This document shows, piece after piece, positions 1-8,169 of a stretch of 60,263 nucleotides of DNA (the first letter of the stretch is position 1; each line of letters starts with the position of its first letter). Below the pieces are notes generated by a model that saw nothing but the letters and a program-made list of their open reading frames with translations, was not told where the DNA came from and did not search any database. The stretch covers positions 110,081-170,343 of the forward strand of contig NZ_JYNX01000037.1 in NCBI RefSeq assembly GCF_001044255.1, in the 5' to 3' direction. The position numbers and the translations under genes were made by a program. Source of the stretch: Mycolicibacterium chubuense. Lineage in GTDB: Bacteria; Actinomycetota; Actinomycetes; Mycobacteriales; Mycobacteriaceae.

Positions 1-121
1 GCAGCCAACCGGTGTTGGGATAGTGCAGCCGGATGAGATCGCGCCACACCGACACCGGCATGTCGTAGCGTTCCTCCGATGAACCCCTTGACTCCGAGAC
101 GCTCTCGGCGAAGCCCACCGA
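1..121 (-). pseudogene. C-terminal fragment of a DUF6084-like protein
   Basis: On the minus strand an open frame runs off the window's left edge and reads, in part, SVGFAESVSESRG, then YDMPVSVWRDLIRLHYPNTG. The pattern 'PVxVWRxxI...YPNxGWL' resembles the C-terminal part of DUF6084 proteins, which are known from [NiFe]-hydrogenase accessory operons. A TGA at 122-124 lies immediately upstream in the same frame, so no start is left and the fragment abuts a protease fragment on the other strand. The sequence shows a broken coding piece; the family name rests on remembered motif similarity and is tentative. Confidence 0.4.
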
Positions 122-123
122 TC

Positions 124-278
124 AGCGTCCCCGCATCGCGCTGCTCGACGGACTGCCGATGGCCGGCCACATCGCCCTCGCAGAACGACTGGTCATCGAC
201 GATCCAGATGAGATCGCCGTCTCGTACACGGCACCACAAATGCAGCACGGTACCGCCATGGCATCCCTCGTGGCGGCG
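124..278 (+). pseudogene. Fragment of an S8-type (subtilisin-like) peptidase
   Basis: The plus-strand frame reads PRIALLDGLPMAGHIALAER, then a DDPD segment, then QHGTAMASLV. The ALLDG and HGTAMASL motifs correspond to the catalytic Asp and His blocks of subtilase-fold peptidases. Only about 50 residues remain: there is no start, and no Ser block (GTS), and the similarity stops near 275 where the reverse strand begins to encode an ATPase C-terminus. S8 peptidases of this type normally sit beside an AAA ATPase on the same strand. Here the two pieces face each other, so an inversion or double deletion has occurred. Confidence 0.55.
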
Positions 279-778
279 CGCTGTTTAAGCCGTTCCCTCA
301 CAACATCTTCGACACGGCCATCGGGGAGCGACAAGACATAACGGCGCATGACGTCCAGCGCGAATTCTTCGATGTCGGCGTAGCTTGAGCCGGCAAGCTT
401 GTCAGCGAGAGTGCGCGGCGCCATACCAAGGTTCCCGCCGAGTCGCACGCGCAGCTGCTCCAGGAAATCTGTTGCTTGCGCCCGAGATGGCGGAGCCAGG
501 ATTAGCCGGACCTGGAATCGGCGCCACGCCGCGCGGTCGAGCAGTTCGCCGTGGTTGGTCGCGCATACGGCGACAACATGTGAGGGCAATCGGTCGATCT
601 GTAGGAGCAGCGTCGACACGACGCGTTTGATCTCGCCGGTTTCGTGCGCATCGGCGCGCTCTTTGGCGATGGTGTCGAACTCGTCGAAGAAAAGTACACA
701 CCGCCGTGTCCGGGCGAACTCAAACACATGATCGATTCGGCTCGTCGTTTCCCCAAGGAAGCTGGACACCACCCCGAG
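272..778 (-). pseudogene. Truncated AAA+ ATPase (partner of S8 peptidase), Walker A missing
   Basis: The minus-strand frame contains a Walker B block (RRCVLFFDEFDTIAKER), the sensor-1-like region VAVCATNHGELLDRAAWRRF and the small C-terminal helical domain of AAA+ proteins. The Walker A loop and everything upstream are absent: reading back from VSSFLGET the frame meets a TAG at 791-793 after a few unrelated codons. The downstream end also loses family character near 275. The fragment cannot bind ATP normally and is called a pseudogene. With the peptidase and DUF6084 pieces it forms a decayed patch next to the transposon insertion. Confidence 0.6.
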
Positions 779-860
779 ACAGTTGGGTTCCTAAGGGGGC
801 CCGCAATGCCCTTAATATGTCACAGTGACGAAAAACGGTGGGCGTGCCAAGGTGGCGCAG

Positions 861-865
861 GTGGG
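861..865. repeat. 5-bp target-site duplication, left copy
   Basis: GTGGG directly precedes the TGTCCG terminus of the transposon and is repeated exactly after its other end at 11213-11217. A 5-bp duplication is what Tn7-like and Tn5053-like DDE transposases produce. Confidence 0.85.
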
Positions 866-942
866 TGTCCGTTCTCATTGATTCTGGGGCATTCTCATTG
901 AATCTGGGGTAAGTGCGTGTCTTTCTCATTGAATCTGGGGCA
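866..942. repeat. Transposon left end with three transposase-binding repeats
   Basis: After the terminal TGTCCG come three 20-bp repeats of consensus TTCTCATTGAATCTGGGGCA: 872-891 (one mismatch), 892-911 (one mismatch, abutting the first) and 923-942 (exact). All three share one orientation. Multiple subterminal copies are typical TnsB/TniA binding sites. They end about 20 bp before the first possible tnsA start, so transposase binding could repress the promoter. Confidence 0.85.
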
Positions 943-961
943 CGAGGCTTAGCGTTTATGT

Positions 962-1702
962 GTGCTGACGTCGGCTGTTTCGGCTGGGCCAGGTGTAGCG
1001 AGTGCAGTGGACTTGGAGTTCAACACCCGCGAGGGATGCACGCGGCAATCGCTGGACCGATGTGCTGCAACCCGGTTTGAGTTGGACTGTTCACCAGTGC
1101 GGAATTTCCCCTCGTTTCGAGGTCAGCGTAACTTTCCCGGGCTGTGGTGGTTCGCCACAACCGGCGCACATGTAGGTCACGAGTCCTGGGTAGAACGTGA
1201 CCAGTTGATGGCGTTGGATGCCGATCCGGATGTTGTTGGTGTTCTGTCGCAACCATTTTGGATTCATTGGCGTGACGGCACGCGGCATGCTCCTGACTAC
1301 TTCGTGCGGCGCCGCGATGGATCTGTCGTCGTAGTCGACGTTCGTGAGGACGACCGGATCTCTGACGCTGATCGGGACGTGTTCGATCGGTCTGCCGCCA
1401 CGTGCGCGATGGTCGGTTGGGATTACCTGCGTGTCGGTTCCCTCGATCCAGTGCTGCGGGCGAATCTACGTTGGTTGTCGGGTTATCGGCATCCGCGAGT
1501 ATTGAAGATCGGTTTGGCTGATCAACTGGCGGAGGTCTTCGCTCGGGTCCGTCCGTTGATGGCTGGTGTGCACGCGGTCGGGACTCCTTTGGTGGTGCTG
1601 CCCGTACTGTTTCATCTGCTCTGGCACGGCCGTTTAGTTGCCGATCTGCAAGGAGCGGCACTTGGCGACGACACGGCGATTGGCCTCGGGACCGGGTGGT
1701 GA
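962..1702 (+). CDS. tnsA: TnsA-like transposon endonuclease
   Basis: The 246-residue protein has the compact TnsA N-terminal nuclease pattern: Glu residues in ESWVERDQLMALDADPDV (about 74-78), the Asp in HAPDYF (112) and the strand VVVVDVR (122-128). In Tn7 TnsA, a restriction-enzyme-like nuclease, these positions (E-D-xxK) cut the 5' ends of the transposon so that it excises cleanly. The usual catalytic Lys appears here as Arg in DVR. A GTG at 1007 (VDLEFNTREG) is an equally good start. The gene lies 6 bp before the transposase gene in a four-gene operon. The assignment as TnsA-like is good; activity is inferred. Confidence 0.75.
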   Translation: MLTSAVSAGPGVASAVDLEFNTREGCTRQSLDRCAATRFELDCSPVRNFPSFRGQRNFPGLWWFATTGAHVGHESWVERDQLMALDADPDVVGVLSQPFWIHWRDGTRHAPDYFVRRRDGSVVVVDVREDDRISDADRDVFDRSAATCAMVGWDYLRVGSLDPVLRANLRWLSGYRHPRVLKIGLADQLAEVFARVRPLMAGVHAVGTPLVVLPVLFHLLWHGRLVADLQGAALGDDTAIGLGTGW

Positions 1703-1708
1703 CCTGAC

Positions 1709-3790
1709 GTGCGAACGGGTGTCGTCCGAGAGGGAGACGAAATCCGTTTATCAGCAGGTGTTTTCACCGTCGTAACCCTGTCGGGCGGATCAGCTCGACT
1801 GGTTGACGCTGTCGGCGAGCAGATTGTGGTGCCGCTCTCGCAGCTGATGGTTGATCCGGCATTGGAATTGGTGTCGGGGTCGCGACCGCCACTGTGTTCT
1901 GAGGAAATGCTGGCTGGCATTCCCGAGGCAGCCGTCGAGCAAGCACGGTGGTGGGAGCGCCACATCGTGGAGATCCTCAGCGGCCGCCCGCCTGGGACGG
2001 CCGCGGGCATTCGTCCCCGCCCAGAGTTCGACACGGCGAAACGATCTCTGCGGCAGCGTGAGCTGGCCAAGTTGGACGAGCTGCGTGCCGCCGGCCACGA
2101 CGTGAGTCGGAATGCGTTGCAGCGTCGCCGATTTGCCTACGAACGGGACGGGCTCCTGGGAGTGGTTGACGGGCGCCATAATCGGCGGCGCGCGGTATTC
2201 GGCCGTGTGGACGACCGTGTCGTCGCCGCGGTGCGGGATGCGATCGAGGGCGAGACCGACCTGTCAACGGGAACGGTGCAGCGTCTGCAACGGCGGGTCG
2301 CCAAGACGCTGGTGGCCACCTATGGTGCCGACGACGCGCCCGCGATGCCGTCGCAGCCCACCTTCTACCGGCTGGTCAAGCGCCTCGCGGAAGGACGGCA
2401 CACGTTCGGGTCAGCACGGACGCGGCGATCGCTGTCCAAGCAGCCCGATGGCCCATTCGGGTCGATCACCGTGGTGCGCCCCGGCGAGATGGTGGAAATC
2501 GATTCAACCCTTCTGGATGTACGGGTAGTGCTCGATGACGGCATGGTAGACCGAGTCGAGCTGACTGCGATGGTCGACAACGCTACGCGGTCCATCCCGG
2601 CCGCGGTGCTGCGACCGACGACCAAAGCAGTGGACGCGTCACTGCTCTTGGCGCGGGCATTGACGCCCGAACCGATGCGCCCGGGATGGGCCGATGCGCT
2701 GCGGATGTCCCGGTCGGTACTTCCGCACCACAGCCTGACCAGTGTCGATCAGCGCCTGGCCGATGCTGCGGCCAGGCCGGTGATCGCTCCCGAGACGATC
2801 GTCTGCGATCACGGGAAAGCGTATCTGTCCCAAACATTTCGGCAAGCGTGCTGCACATTGGGGATCAATCTGGAGCCGGCTCATCCCGACTGCCCGACCG
2901 ATAAGCCGAAGATCGAGCGGACATTGCAGTCGGTGGGCACCCTGTTCGCACAGTACGTGGCCGGTTACGTCGGTTCATCGGTGGAGCGGCGTGGGAAAAA
3001 CGCCGAGGACGACGCGGTGTGGTCGATGATTGAGCTGCAGGCGCTGCTGGACGAGTGGATCATCGCGGTGTGGCAGAACCGCCCCCACGATGGCCTGCGG
3101 GATCCGGTGACGCCGGGGAAAGCGTTGTCTCCCAACGAGAAATACACTGCCCTCGTTGAGGTGGCTGGCTATGTACCGGTCCCACTGGACGCCGACGACT
3201 ATATCGAATTGCTTCCCGTGCAGTGGCGCACAATCAACAGTTACGGGGTCCGGATCAACCATCGCACCTATGACGCCAAGGCGCTCAACCCATACCGGCG
3301 CCAGCATTCCGGGGTCGATGCCCGTAACGGACAGTGGGAAGTGCACTACGACCCGTATGACGTGTCGAGGATTTGGGTGCGCAATCACCACGAAGACGGA
3401 TGGCTGGCCGCGACGTGGACGCACCTTCGGTCCTCGCCGGTGCCGTTCGGCGAGACACTGTGGCGCCACGCCCGCTCCGTAGCCGACCGCAGAGGGGCCC
3501 AGAAGACCCAGGAAGCGGAGATTGCGGCCATCGCGGAGGACTTGCTGGACCGCGCCGCCGCTGGGCCGCAGCAGCAGACGAAAGCCGAGCGCCGAGTGAC
3601 TGGACGGACCAGCGCCGCGAGCGCCGGCCGGGACTGGCCGGACCCGACGGAATCATCCGAACATCATGGCCCGTCACCGTCGGAACGGGCCGCCGACAAC
3701 GAGACTTTCGACGATGACGGCGAGATGGCGGAGGTCATACCCCTGCCGGTGTTTGATGCACGCAAGGAGGCCCAAACGTGGCGACTGTGA
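1709..3790 (+). CDS. tnsB: DDE transposase, TnsB/TniA family
   Basis: This 693-residue integrase-fold transposase joins the 3' ends of the element to target DNA. The catalytic triad is visible as D265 (VEIDSTLLDV), D367 (TIVCDHGKAY) and E403 (PKIERTLQS), with the classic D-35-E spacing. The N-terminal 240 residues hold the helix-turn-helix modules expected to read the 20-bp end repeats. After the core comes a Mu-type C-terminal barrel (about 480-580) and then a charged tail, which would contact the ATPase. The last codons overlap the ATPase gene by 13 bp, and the Shine-Dalgarno AAGGAGG for that gene lies inside this one. The length fits TnsB/TniA (550-700 residues). Confidence 0.9.
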   Translation: MRTGVVREGDEIRLSAGVFTVVTLSGGSARLVDAVGEQIVVPLSQLMVDPALELVSGSRPPLCSEEMLAGIPEAAVEQARWWERHIVEILSGRPPGTAAGIRPRPEFDTAKRSLRQRELAKLDELRAAGHDVSRNALQRRRFAYERDGLLGVVDGRHNRRRAVFGRVDDRVVAAVRDAIEGETDLSTGTVQRLQRRVAKTLVATYGADDAPAMPSQPTFYRLVKRLAEGRHTFGSARTRRSLSKQPDGPFGSITVVRPGEMVEIDSTLLDVRVVLDDGMVDRVELTAMVDNATRSIPAAVLRPTTKAVDASLLLARALTPEPMRPGWADALRMSRSVLPHHSLTSVDQRLADAAARPVIAPETIVCDHGKAYLSQTFRQACCTLGINLEPAHPDCPTDKPKIERTLQSVGTLFAQYVAGYVGSSVERRGKNAEDDAVWSMIELQALLDEWIIAVWQNRPHDGLRDPVTPGKALSPNEKYTALVEVAGYVPVPLDADDYIELLPVQWRTINSYGVRINHRTYDAKALNPYRRQHSGVDARNGQWEVHYDPYDVSRIWVRNHHEDGWLAATWTHLRSSPVPFGETLWRHARSVADRRGAQKTQEAEIAAIAEDLLDRAAAGPQQQTKAERRVTGRTSAASAGRDWPDPTESSEHHGPSPSERAADNETFDDDGEMAEVIPLPVFDARKEAQTWRL

Positions 3791-4806
3791 CCGAGATTGC
3801 GGCGGTGGGTCAGTTAGAGGATCGCCGCCAGCCGACCACGACGCTGGAGGGCTGGCGGCGTTTTGTTGATGCCGATCCGCCGGAGTTCACGTTGCTCGCC
3901 GACGACGAGTGGGCCAGCCTCGGTGAGGACGAGCGGACGGCCTACAACGAGGCCCGGGTTGCGCATCATTCGGAGCTGGTGGTGGTCACCACGTCGGCGA
4001 TCGAAGCGATCACCCATCAGGGCCGGCTGTTGACATTGCTCAACCAGCGCGAGATCGGGGCCCGGCGCGGGCTGATCATCTCCGGCGGGGCAGCGACGGG
4101 GAAAACTACGGCGATCAAGCAACTGGGTCGGTTTCACGAATTGCGCACCCGTGCACGGTTTCCCGGCGATGAGAGCCGGATTCCGGTGGTGTATGTGACG
4201 GCCCCGCCGAAAGGGTCGCCCCGCAAGTTGGCGATGGAGTTCGCACGGTTTCTGGGGCTTCCCACGCTCAATCAGCGGATGAACGTGACCGATATTTCCG
4301 ATGCCGTGTGCCAGGTGCTCATCGATGCCCGTACCGACATCGTGGTGGTCGATGAAATCCACAACCTCAACCTCGACACCCGCGCCGGCGAAGAACTGTC
4401 CGACCACCTCAAATACTTCACCGAGCATCTGCCTGCGACATTCGTTTACGCCGGGATCGAAGTGGAACGCTCGGGGCTGTTCACCGGCACGCGGGGACGG
4501 CAGTTGGCCGGCCGTTGCGGGGTGATCCACACCAGCGCATTCCCCGACGCCAAGGAGTGGCGACAACTCGTCGCCGCCATGGAAGGTACCTTGCGTCTGC
4601 ATCGACACGAACCGGGAAGCCTTGTCGCCCAGGCCCGTTACCTGCACCGCCGCACCGGCGGGATGATCGGCAGCCTGGCCCACTTGATCCGGGCTTCAGC
4701 AATCCAAGCGATGCTCGACGGCACCGAGCACATCACCCGCGAGGCCATGGACGATATTTTGATCGACTACGCCGCCCACACGGCCGCGGCCCGCACGGCC
4801 AGCTGA
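3778..4806 (+). CDS. tnsC: Transposition AAA+ ATPase, TnsC/TniB family
   Basis: This 342-residue ATPase should couple target selection by TniQ to the transposase. Walker A is GGAATGKT (K109), Walker B is IVVVDE (D192, E193), and a sensor-like TFVYAGIE block follows. The GTG start overlaps the transposase gene and is served by AAGGAGG about 7 bp upstream. The stop is separated by one base from the tniQ start. The protein is shorter than Tn7 TnsC (555) and close to TniB-type ATPases (about 300), so it is a compact version. Family assignment is firm. Confidence 0.88.
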   Translation: MATVTEIAAVGQLEDRRQPTTTLEGWRRFVDADPPEFTLLADDEWASLGEDERTAYNEARVAHHSELVVVTTSAIEAITHQGRLLTLLNQREIGARRGLIISGGAATGKTTAIKQLGRFHELRTRARFPGDESRIPVVYVTAPPKGSPRKLAMEFARFLGLPTLNQRMNVTDISDAVCQVLIDARTDIVVVDEIHNLNLDTRAGEELSDHLKYFTEHLPATFVYAGIEVERSGLFTGTRGRQLAGRCGVIHTSAFPDAKEWRQLVAAMEGTLRLHRHEPGSLVAQARYLHRRTGGMIGSLAHLIRASAIQAMLDGTEHITREAMDDILIDYAAHTAAARTAS

Positions 4807-4807
4807 C

Positions 4808-5683
4808 GTGGCAACTGTCAGGCCGTGGCCGCGCGGACCACGCCAGCGGCTCCCGCGAACGATCGCACCGTTCCGTTGGGAAGCCGTATCGTCCTACATC
4901 GACAGGCTGGCCCGCGCCAACCATATCGGCGTCTCCACACTGCGCGGCCATGTCGCCGAATCATGCGCAGCCCGGCCGCGACCGGACTGGTTGGCCGTCG
5001 TCAGCGGCCAACCTGAGCAGGTAATCCGGTCCCGTCTCTGCGGGCTTGCTGGCGACCCCACCGCGCTCAAGCAATATCTCCGCCGCCCTTTGTGTCAAAG
5101 ATGTATGGCACGCAAGGGAATACACGAACCCGTCTACTGCTACCTGCCTGCACATGTCTCCGTATGCCACCGTCACCGACGCTGGATCGGTTCACCAACG
5201 CGCGTTCTTGACGACCAGGTGGATCTTCGTGACCGGCCCACGGTGCTCAGTGCCGGGCGCACGCATCGGCGCTTGGCCCGTCAGTATTCAGAGGTCGACC
5301 TTCATGACGCCTTGGGCGACGCCCGCCACATCCTGGTCTTCTGGGCTCACGCAGAGCGTCACGTGGCGGCGGGGATTCTGCAGAATGGCCTAGAAGCGCA
5401 CGTGGTGGCCTACCCCGATGTGATCGCCGTAGCCGCAACATTGCTCACAGCTCGCCCTCGGGTTGAACAGCCCAGGACGCCAACGGAACCCGCCTGGCCG
5501 ACGCTACTGCTCGACCGCATCAACGAACGCACCGGCGCCCACCATGCCGACGCCACCCCCGTCGAGCAATGGGCGCAGTACCGACGCCTATTCGCCACTG
5601 CCGTATTGACGACACGCTCAGACGGCGCAGAACTGGCGTGTCGCGCTGAGGGGTCGGCAGTCTTGAATGTGCCTTATCAGTAA
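4808..5683 (+). CDS. tniQ: TniQ-family target-selection protein
   Basis: The 291-residue protein has the N-terminal TniQ domain and a zinc ribbon made by C96-xx-C99 (PLCQRCMARKG) and C120-xx-H123 (SVCHRHRRW). TniQ/TnsD proteins bind or recruit target DNA and load the AAA ATPase. This is the only TniQ in the element, and it lacks the long C-terminal DNA-binding extension of Tn7 TnsD. The target may therefore be chosen with relaxed specificity, in line with a flank that holds no conserved attachment gene. It starts with GTG directly after the ATPase stop. An 8-bp hairpin overlaps its stop codon. Confidence 0.82.
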   Translation: MATVRPWPRGPRQRLPRTIAPFRWEAVSSYIDRLARANHIGVSTLRGHVAESCAARPRPDWLAVVSGQPEQVIRSRLCGLAGDPTALKQYLRRPLCQRCMARKGIHEPVYCYLPAHVSVCHRHRRWIGSPTRVLDDQVDLRDRPTVLSAGRTHRRLARQYSEVDLHDALGDARHILVFWAHAERHVAAGILQNGLEAHVVAYPDVIAVAATLLTARPRVEQPRTPTEPAWPTLLLDRINERTGAHHADATPVEQWAQYRRLFATAVLTTRSDGAELACRAEGSAVLNVPYQ

Positions 5684-5688
5684 GGCAC
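5669..5688. terminator. Hairpin at the tniQ/ccdA convergence
   Basis: GTGCCTTA-TCAG-TAAGGCAC is a perfect 8-bp stem with a 4-nt loop overlapping the tniQ stop codon. It lies between the converging transposition and cargo operons. Only TT follows on the plus strand, so it would be a weak intrinsic terminator. The 100 bp up to 5786 hold nothing else that I can identify. Confidence 0.45.
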
Positions 5689-5786
5689 TTGTGGTGTGCA
5701 TCTGACTGTGTCCGACGGTTGTATCTATCGGCTTTCTAATCGTTAGGGACAGTGGTATCTGGCTGGGTGTATCGGCCGGTGAATCA

Positions 5787-6635
5787 TCACCGGCGGCGCT
5801 GCTTGCCGGTGATTGGCCGGCGGTGGGTGGTCCAGTACGCGGCCACCGCGCTGACCACCACAGCGAAGGCGGCAATGACGCTGGCCGGGAGGGCGTGGTC
5901 CTGCAGCCATCCGGTCGCGGTGGCCGACCAGCCGGTGAGCAGGTTGCCGCCGCTGGCGGTGTGCCCGGTGGCCGCGGGCAGCCAGTACCACGCGAGGTAG
6001 GCGCCGGTGGCGATGAGGACAACGGCGGTGACGCGGGTCCCGTGGCGGGCGAGGATACCCAGATGCCGGGTCAGGGCCGTGCCGGCGATGGCGGTGCCGA
6101 CGCTGACCAGCATCAAGATGGTGGCGGCACCGGCTGTGTATGCGGTGAACACTGCCAGCAGACCGCCCCATCCGCTGGTGGCCTGGGCCTGGGCGATCAC
6201 CGCGAGCAGTACCCCGAAGGTGCAGGACAGTGACGCCAGGGCGTAGCCGATTCCGGCCGCGAGCACACCACCGGCTGTTGGGGAGTCCGGCCGATGACGC
6301 GTCCGGGCAGGCATACGCAGACCGATGGTGCGGCCGGTGAGCATGAAGCCGCCCAAGATGGCCAGGGTGAGCCCGATCGTGATCCCGAGCCAGGGAGCAG
6401 CCGTCACCAGGGTCCGGGCACCGGCACTGATCGCGATACCGGCGAGGGTGAGGGTGCCGGTGAACCCGATGGTCAGGACGGCCCCGGTGCGCAGTGCCCG
6501 GGCCAGCCGCACGAGCACCGCATCGGTGCCGCCGGTGGCGATGGTGCCGGTGATCCACGCCGGTAGCAGCGCGAACCCGCAGGGGTTGACCGGGGCGAGC
6601 ATGCCAGCGGTAAACGCGAGCGCGAGCAGGTTCAC
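5787..6635 (-). CDS. CcdA/DsbD-type cytochrome c biogenesis membrane protein
   Basis: This integral membrane protein of 282 residues has six or seven predicted hydrophobic segments. The two conserved intramembrane cysteines of CcdA are present: C19 in PVNPCGFALLP (TM1) and C138 in SLSCTFGVLL (TM4). CcdA proteins move electrons from cytoplasmic thioredoxin to extracytoplasmic thiol proteins. Its GTG start overlaps the stop of the redoxin gene by 4 bp (GTGA), so the two are translationally coupled and probably work as a pair. Inside a mercury operon its likely role is to keep an exported thiol protein reduced; that role is inference. Confidence 0.82.
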   Translation of the reverse strand: MNLLALAFTAGMLAPVNPCGFALLPAWITGTIATGGTDAVLVRLARALRTGAVLTIGFTGTLTLAGIAISAGARTLVTAAPWLGITIGLTLAILGGFMLTGRTIGLRMPARTRHRPDSPTAGGVLAAGIGYALASLSCTFGVLLAVIAQAQATSGWGGLLAVFTAYTAGAATILMLVSVGTAIAGTALTRHLGILARHGTRVTAVVLIATGAYLAWYWLPAATGHTASGGNLLTGWSATATGWLQDHALPASVIAAFAVVVSAVAAYWTTHRRPITGKQRRR

Positions 6636-7186
6636 CGTGCGGCGCTGCTGCCGAGGGCGGCCAGGATCTGATCCTGGGACGGGGCGTGGCCGCGGTAGCT
6701 GATCTGCCCGGACGGGTCGATGACGAGGGCGGTGGTCGGCGCGGTCACCTGGTAGCGGCTGGTCAGGGCCCCGTTAGTATCGACGACCGCGGGCAGGCTG
6801 GTGCCGCCGATCTGGTCCAGGAAGTGGCGAACATCGGCGGGTTTCTCGGTGGGGACGATGTCGACGGCTAGGAACTTGGCGCTGCCTCCGGCTTTCTCCA
6901 CGGCCGCCCGAGCAGCGGCCAGGGATTTACCGCCGCCGACGCATTCGCCGCACCCGTAGGAGAAGAACAGGATCGCGGTCGGGGCGGCAGCGGGCAGTTC
7001 GACGGTTTTGCCGTCCACCGTGGTCAGTGTCGCCGCCGTCGCCTGGGTTGTGGCGTTGGCGTGTGGCGGTGAGGTCGGATTGCTGGTTGTGGCCGATTGG
7101 CCGCACGCGGTCAGCGCGCCCGCTGCCAGCATCACAGCCGTAACGCCCGCCCACCTGTGGGGTGTAAACGAACGCGTTTCAGACAT
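6632..7186 (-). CDS. Thioredoxin-like lipoprotein with CGEC motif
   Basis: The 184-residue protein has a lipoprotein signal peptide (hydrophobic stretch ending LTAC at residue 28), a Ser/Thr/Pro-rich linker and a thioredoxin/redoxin fold with C79-G-E-C82 in FFSYGCGEC. It is predicted to be anchored outside the membrane, where CcdA would reduce it. The start overlaps the MerT-like gene stop by 8 bp and the stop overlaps ccdA by 4 bp, so all three are coupled. A role in trapping or handing over Hg(II), or in repairing thiols damaged by mercury, is plausible but not shown. Confidence 0.78.
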   Translation of the reverse strand: MSETRSFTPHRWAGVTAVMLAAGALTACGQSATTSNPTSPPHANATTQATAATLTTVDGKTVELPAAAPTAILFFSYGCGECVGGGKSLAAARAAVEKAGGSAKFLAVDIVPTEKPADVRHFLDQIGGTSLPAVVDTNGALTSRYQVTAPTTALVIDPSGQISYRGHAPSQDQILAALGSSAAR

Positions 7187-7469
7187 TGTCGATGCTTCCT
7201 TTCGTCAGGTCGTCGAGCGTGTGCGTCGCGGGTGAATGGCTGTCGGCGGGACAGCAGTGATCGCCGCGTTGACCGCGGCGGGCGAAGGCGACCACAGCCG
7301 CCAGCAGCAGCGCGACGGCTGCCCCGATGACCCATGGATTCTCGAGCAGTCCACACACGGCGGCGAGCGCGCCGCCGGCGATCAGGACTGGCGCGGCGCA
7401 ACACAGGGCCGTCACCAGCACCGCTGCCGCACCCAGCAGCACGGGATTTCTTCGTGGACGTTGATTCAT
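7179..7469 (-). CDS. MerT-like small membrane protein, putative mercury importer
   Basis: This 96-residue protein has two hydrophobic helices. The first carries a vicinal Cys pair followed by Pro (C23-C24 in ALCCAAPVL), as in the first helix of MerT/MerF mercuric ion transporters. A second pair, C72-C73 (DHCCPAD), sits in the soluble tail, where MerT and MerC use Cys to pass Hg(II) to the reductase. It is in the mer operon after merB and before the redoxin. No MerP is present. The name is inferred from motif and context; the protein is shorter than MerT (about 116). Confidence 0.6.
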   Translation of the reverse strand: MNQRPRRNPVLLGAAAVLVTALCCAAPVLIAGGALAAVCGLLENPWVIGAAVALLLAAVVAFARRGQRGDHCCPADSHSPATHTLDDLTKGSIDNV

Positions 7470-7501
7470 TGATTTCTCCTCATCAGGTTGGGTGCGGCTG
7501 G

Positions 7502-8143
7502 TCAGCTGCAGCAGCCGGGGTGGGCAGTTGGCGGGGTATGGAGCTGGGTAAGGATTTGTGTGGTCAGGGCTGCGCCGAGTTGGTGGGCCTCAGCGACGCT
7601 GACGATCTGACCTTCGGGGTGCTCGGCGAGCCACGGCGCGGCGTCCTGCGCGCAGGTGAAGTAGTGCACCTGGTTGCAGAATGAGGACCGGATCGAGGTG
7701 AGGTCGTCGGGGTTGACCAGCGAGACCACCGCGGTCTCGGGCTGCACGCTGGTGACACCGTTTTCGCCGACCGAGACCCTGATCGGGTGCCCGCTGACGG
7801 GTGATTCGGATTCGATGCTGGCGGGCCGGTCCAGGATGGTGGGAAAGATGAGGGTGTCCAGGGCGCACCAGGTGTAGAGCTCTTGGCCGGCCACGGTGAA
7901 TCGGTGGCGGGTCGGGCGCAGGGTCAGGCCCTGGCCGACGATGCGGCCCTGCTCGTCGTATTCGGTGTCGGGTACCGCGGCCAGACGCCGGGTCACCTCG
8001 TCAACCGGGAGGCCGACGGCCGCGGCGAGCGCCTCCACGGTGACCGGCTCGCCGGCGGCGAGCAGCCGCAGCAACGGCACCAGCATCGTCGGGTCGAGCC
8101 CGGACTCTTCCGGAATGGTCAGGCGGTCAAGGAAATTGGGCAT
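7502..8143 (-). CDS. merB: Organomercurial lyase (alkylmercury lyase)
   Basis: MerB cleaves the carbon-mercury bond of compounds such as methyl- and phenylmercury and gives Hg(II) to MerA. The 213-residue protein shows the active-site set C93 and D96 (WCALDTLIFP) and C156 (SFCNQVHYF), with an N-terminal winged-helix-like region. The C-terminal GCCS adds a Cys pair that might pass mercury on. Length matches the family (about 212). The ATG lies 26 bp after the merA stop in the same operon. With MerB the cargo is broad-spectrum mercury resistance. Confidence 0.92.
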   Translation of the reverse strand: MPNFLDRLTIPEESGLDPTMLVPLLRLLAAGEPVTVEALAAAVGLPVDEVTRRLAAVPDTEYDEQGRIVGQGLTLRPTRHRFTVAGQELYTWCALDTLIFPTILDRPASIESESPVSGHPIRVSVGENGVTSVQPETAVVSLVNPDDLTSIRSSFCNQVHYFTCAQDAAPWLAEHPEGQIVSVAEAHQLGAALTTQILTQLHTPPTAHPGCCS

Positions 8144-8169
8144 CAGGAACCTTTCGAGTGAGCCATGCG

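Noticed and set aside
1020-1661. Long minus-strand frame opposite the tnsA gene
   Set aside because: Arg/Pro-rich antisense shadow of a recognised gene.
5669-5786. Resolvase gene or res site between tniQ and ccdA, as in Tn5053
   Set aside because: Only about 100 bp are present, with a single hairpin and no serine-recombinase coding sequence.
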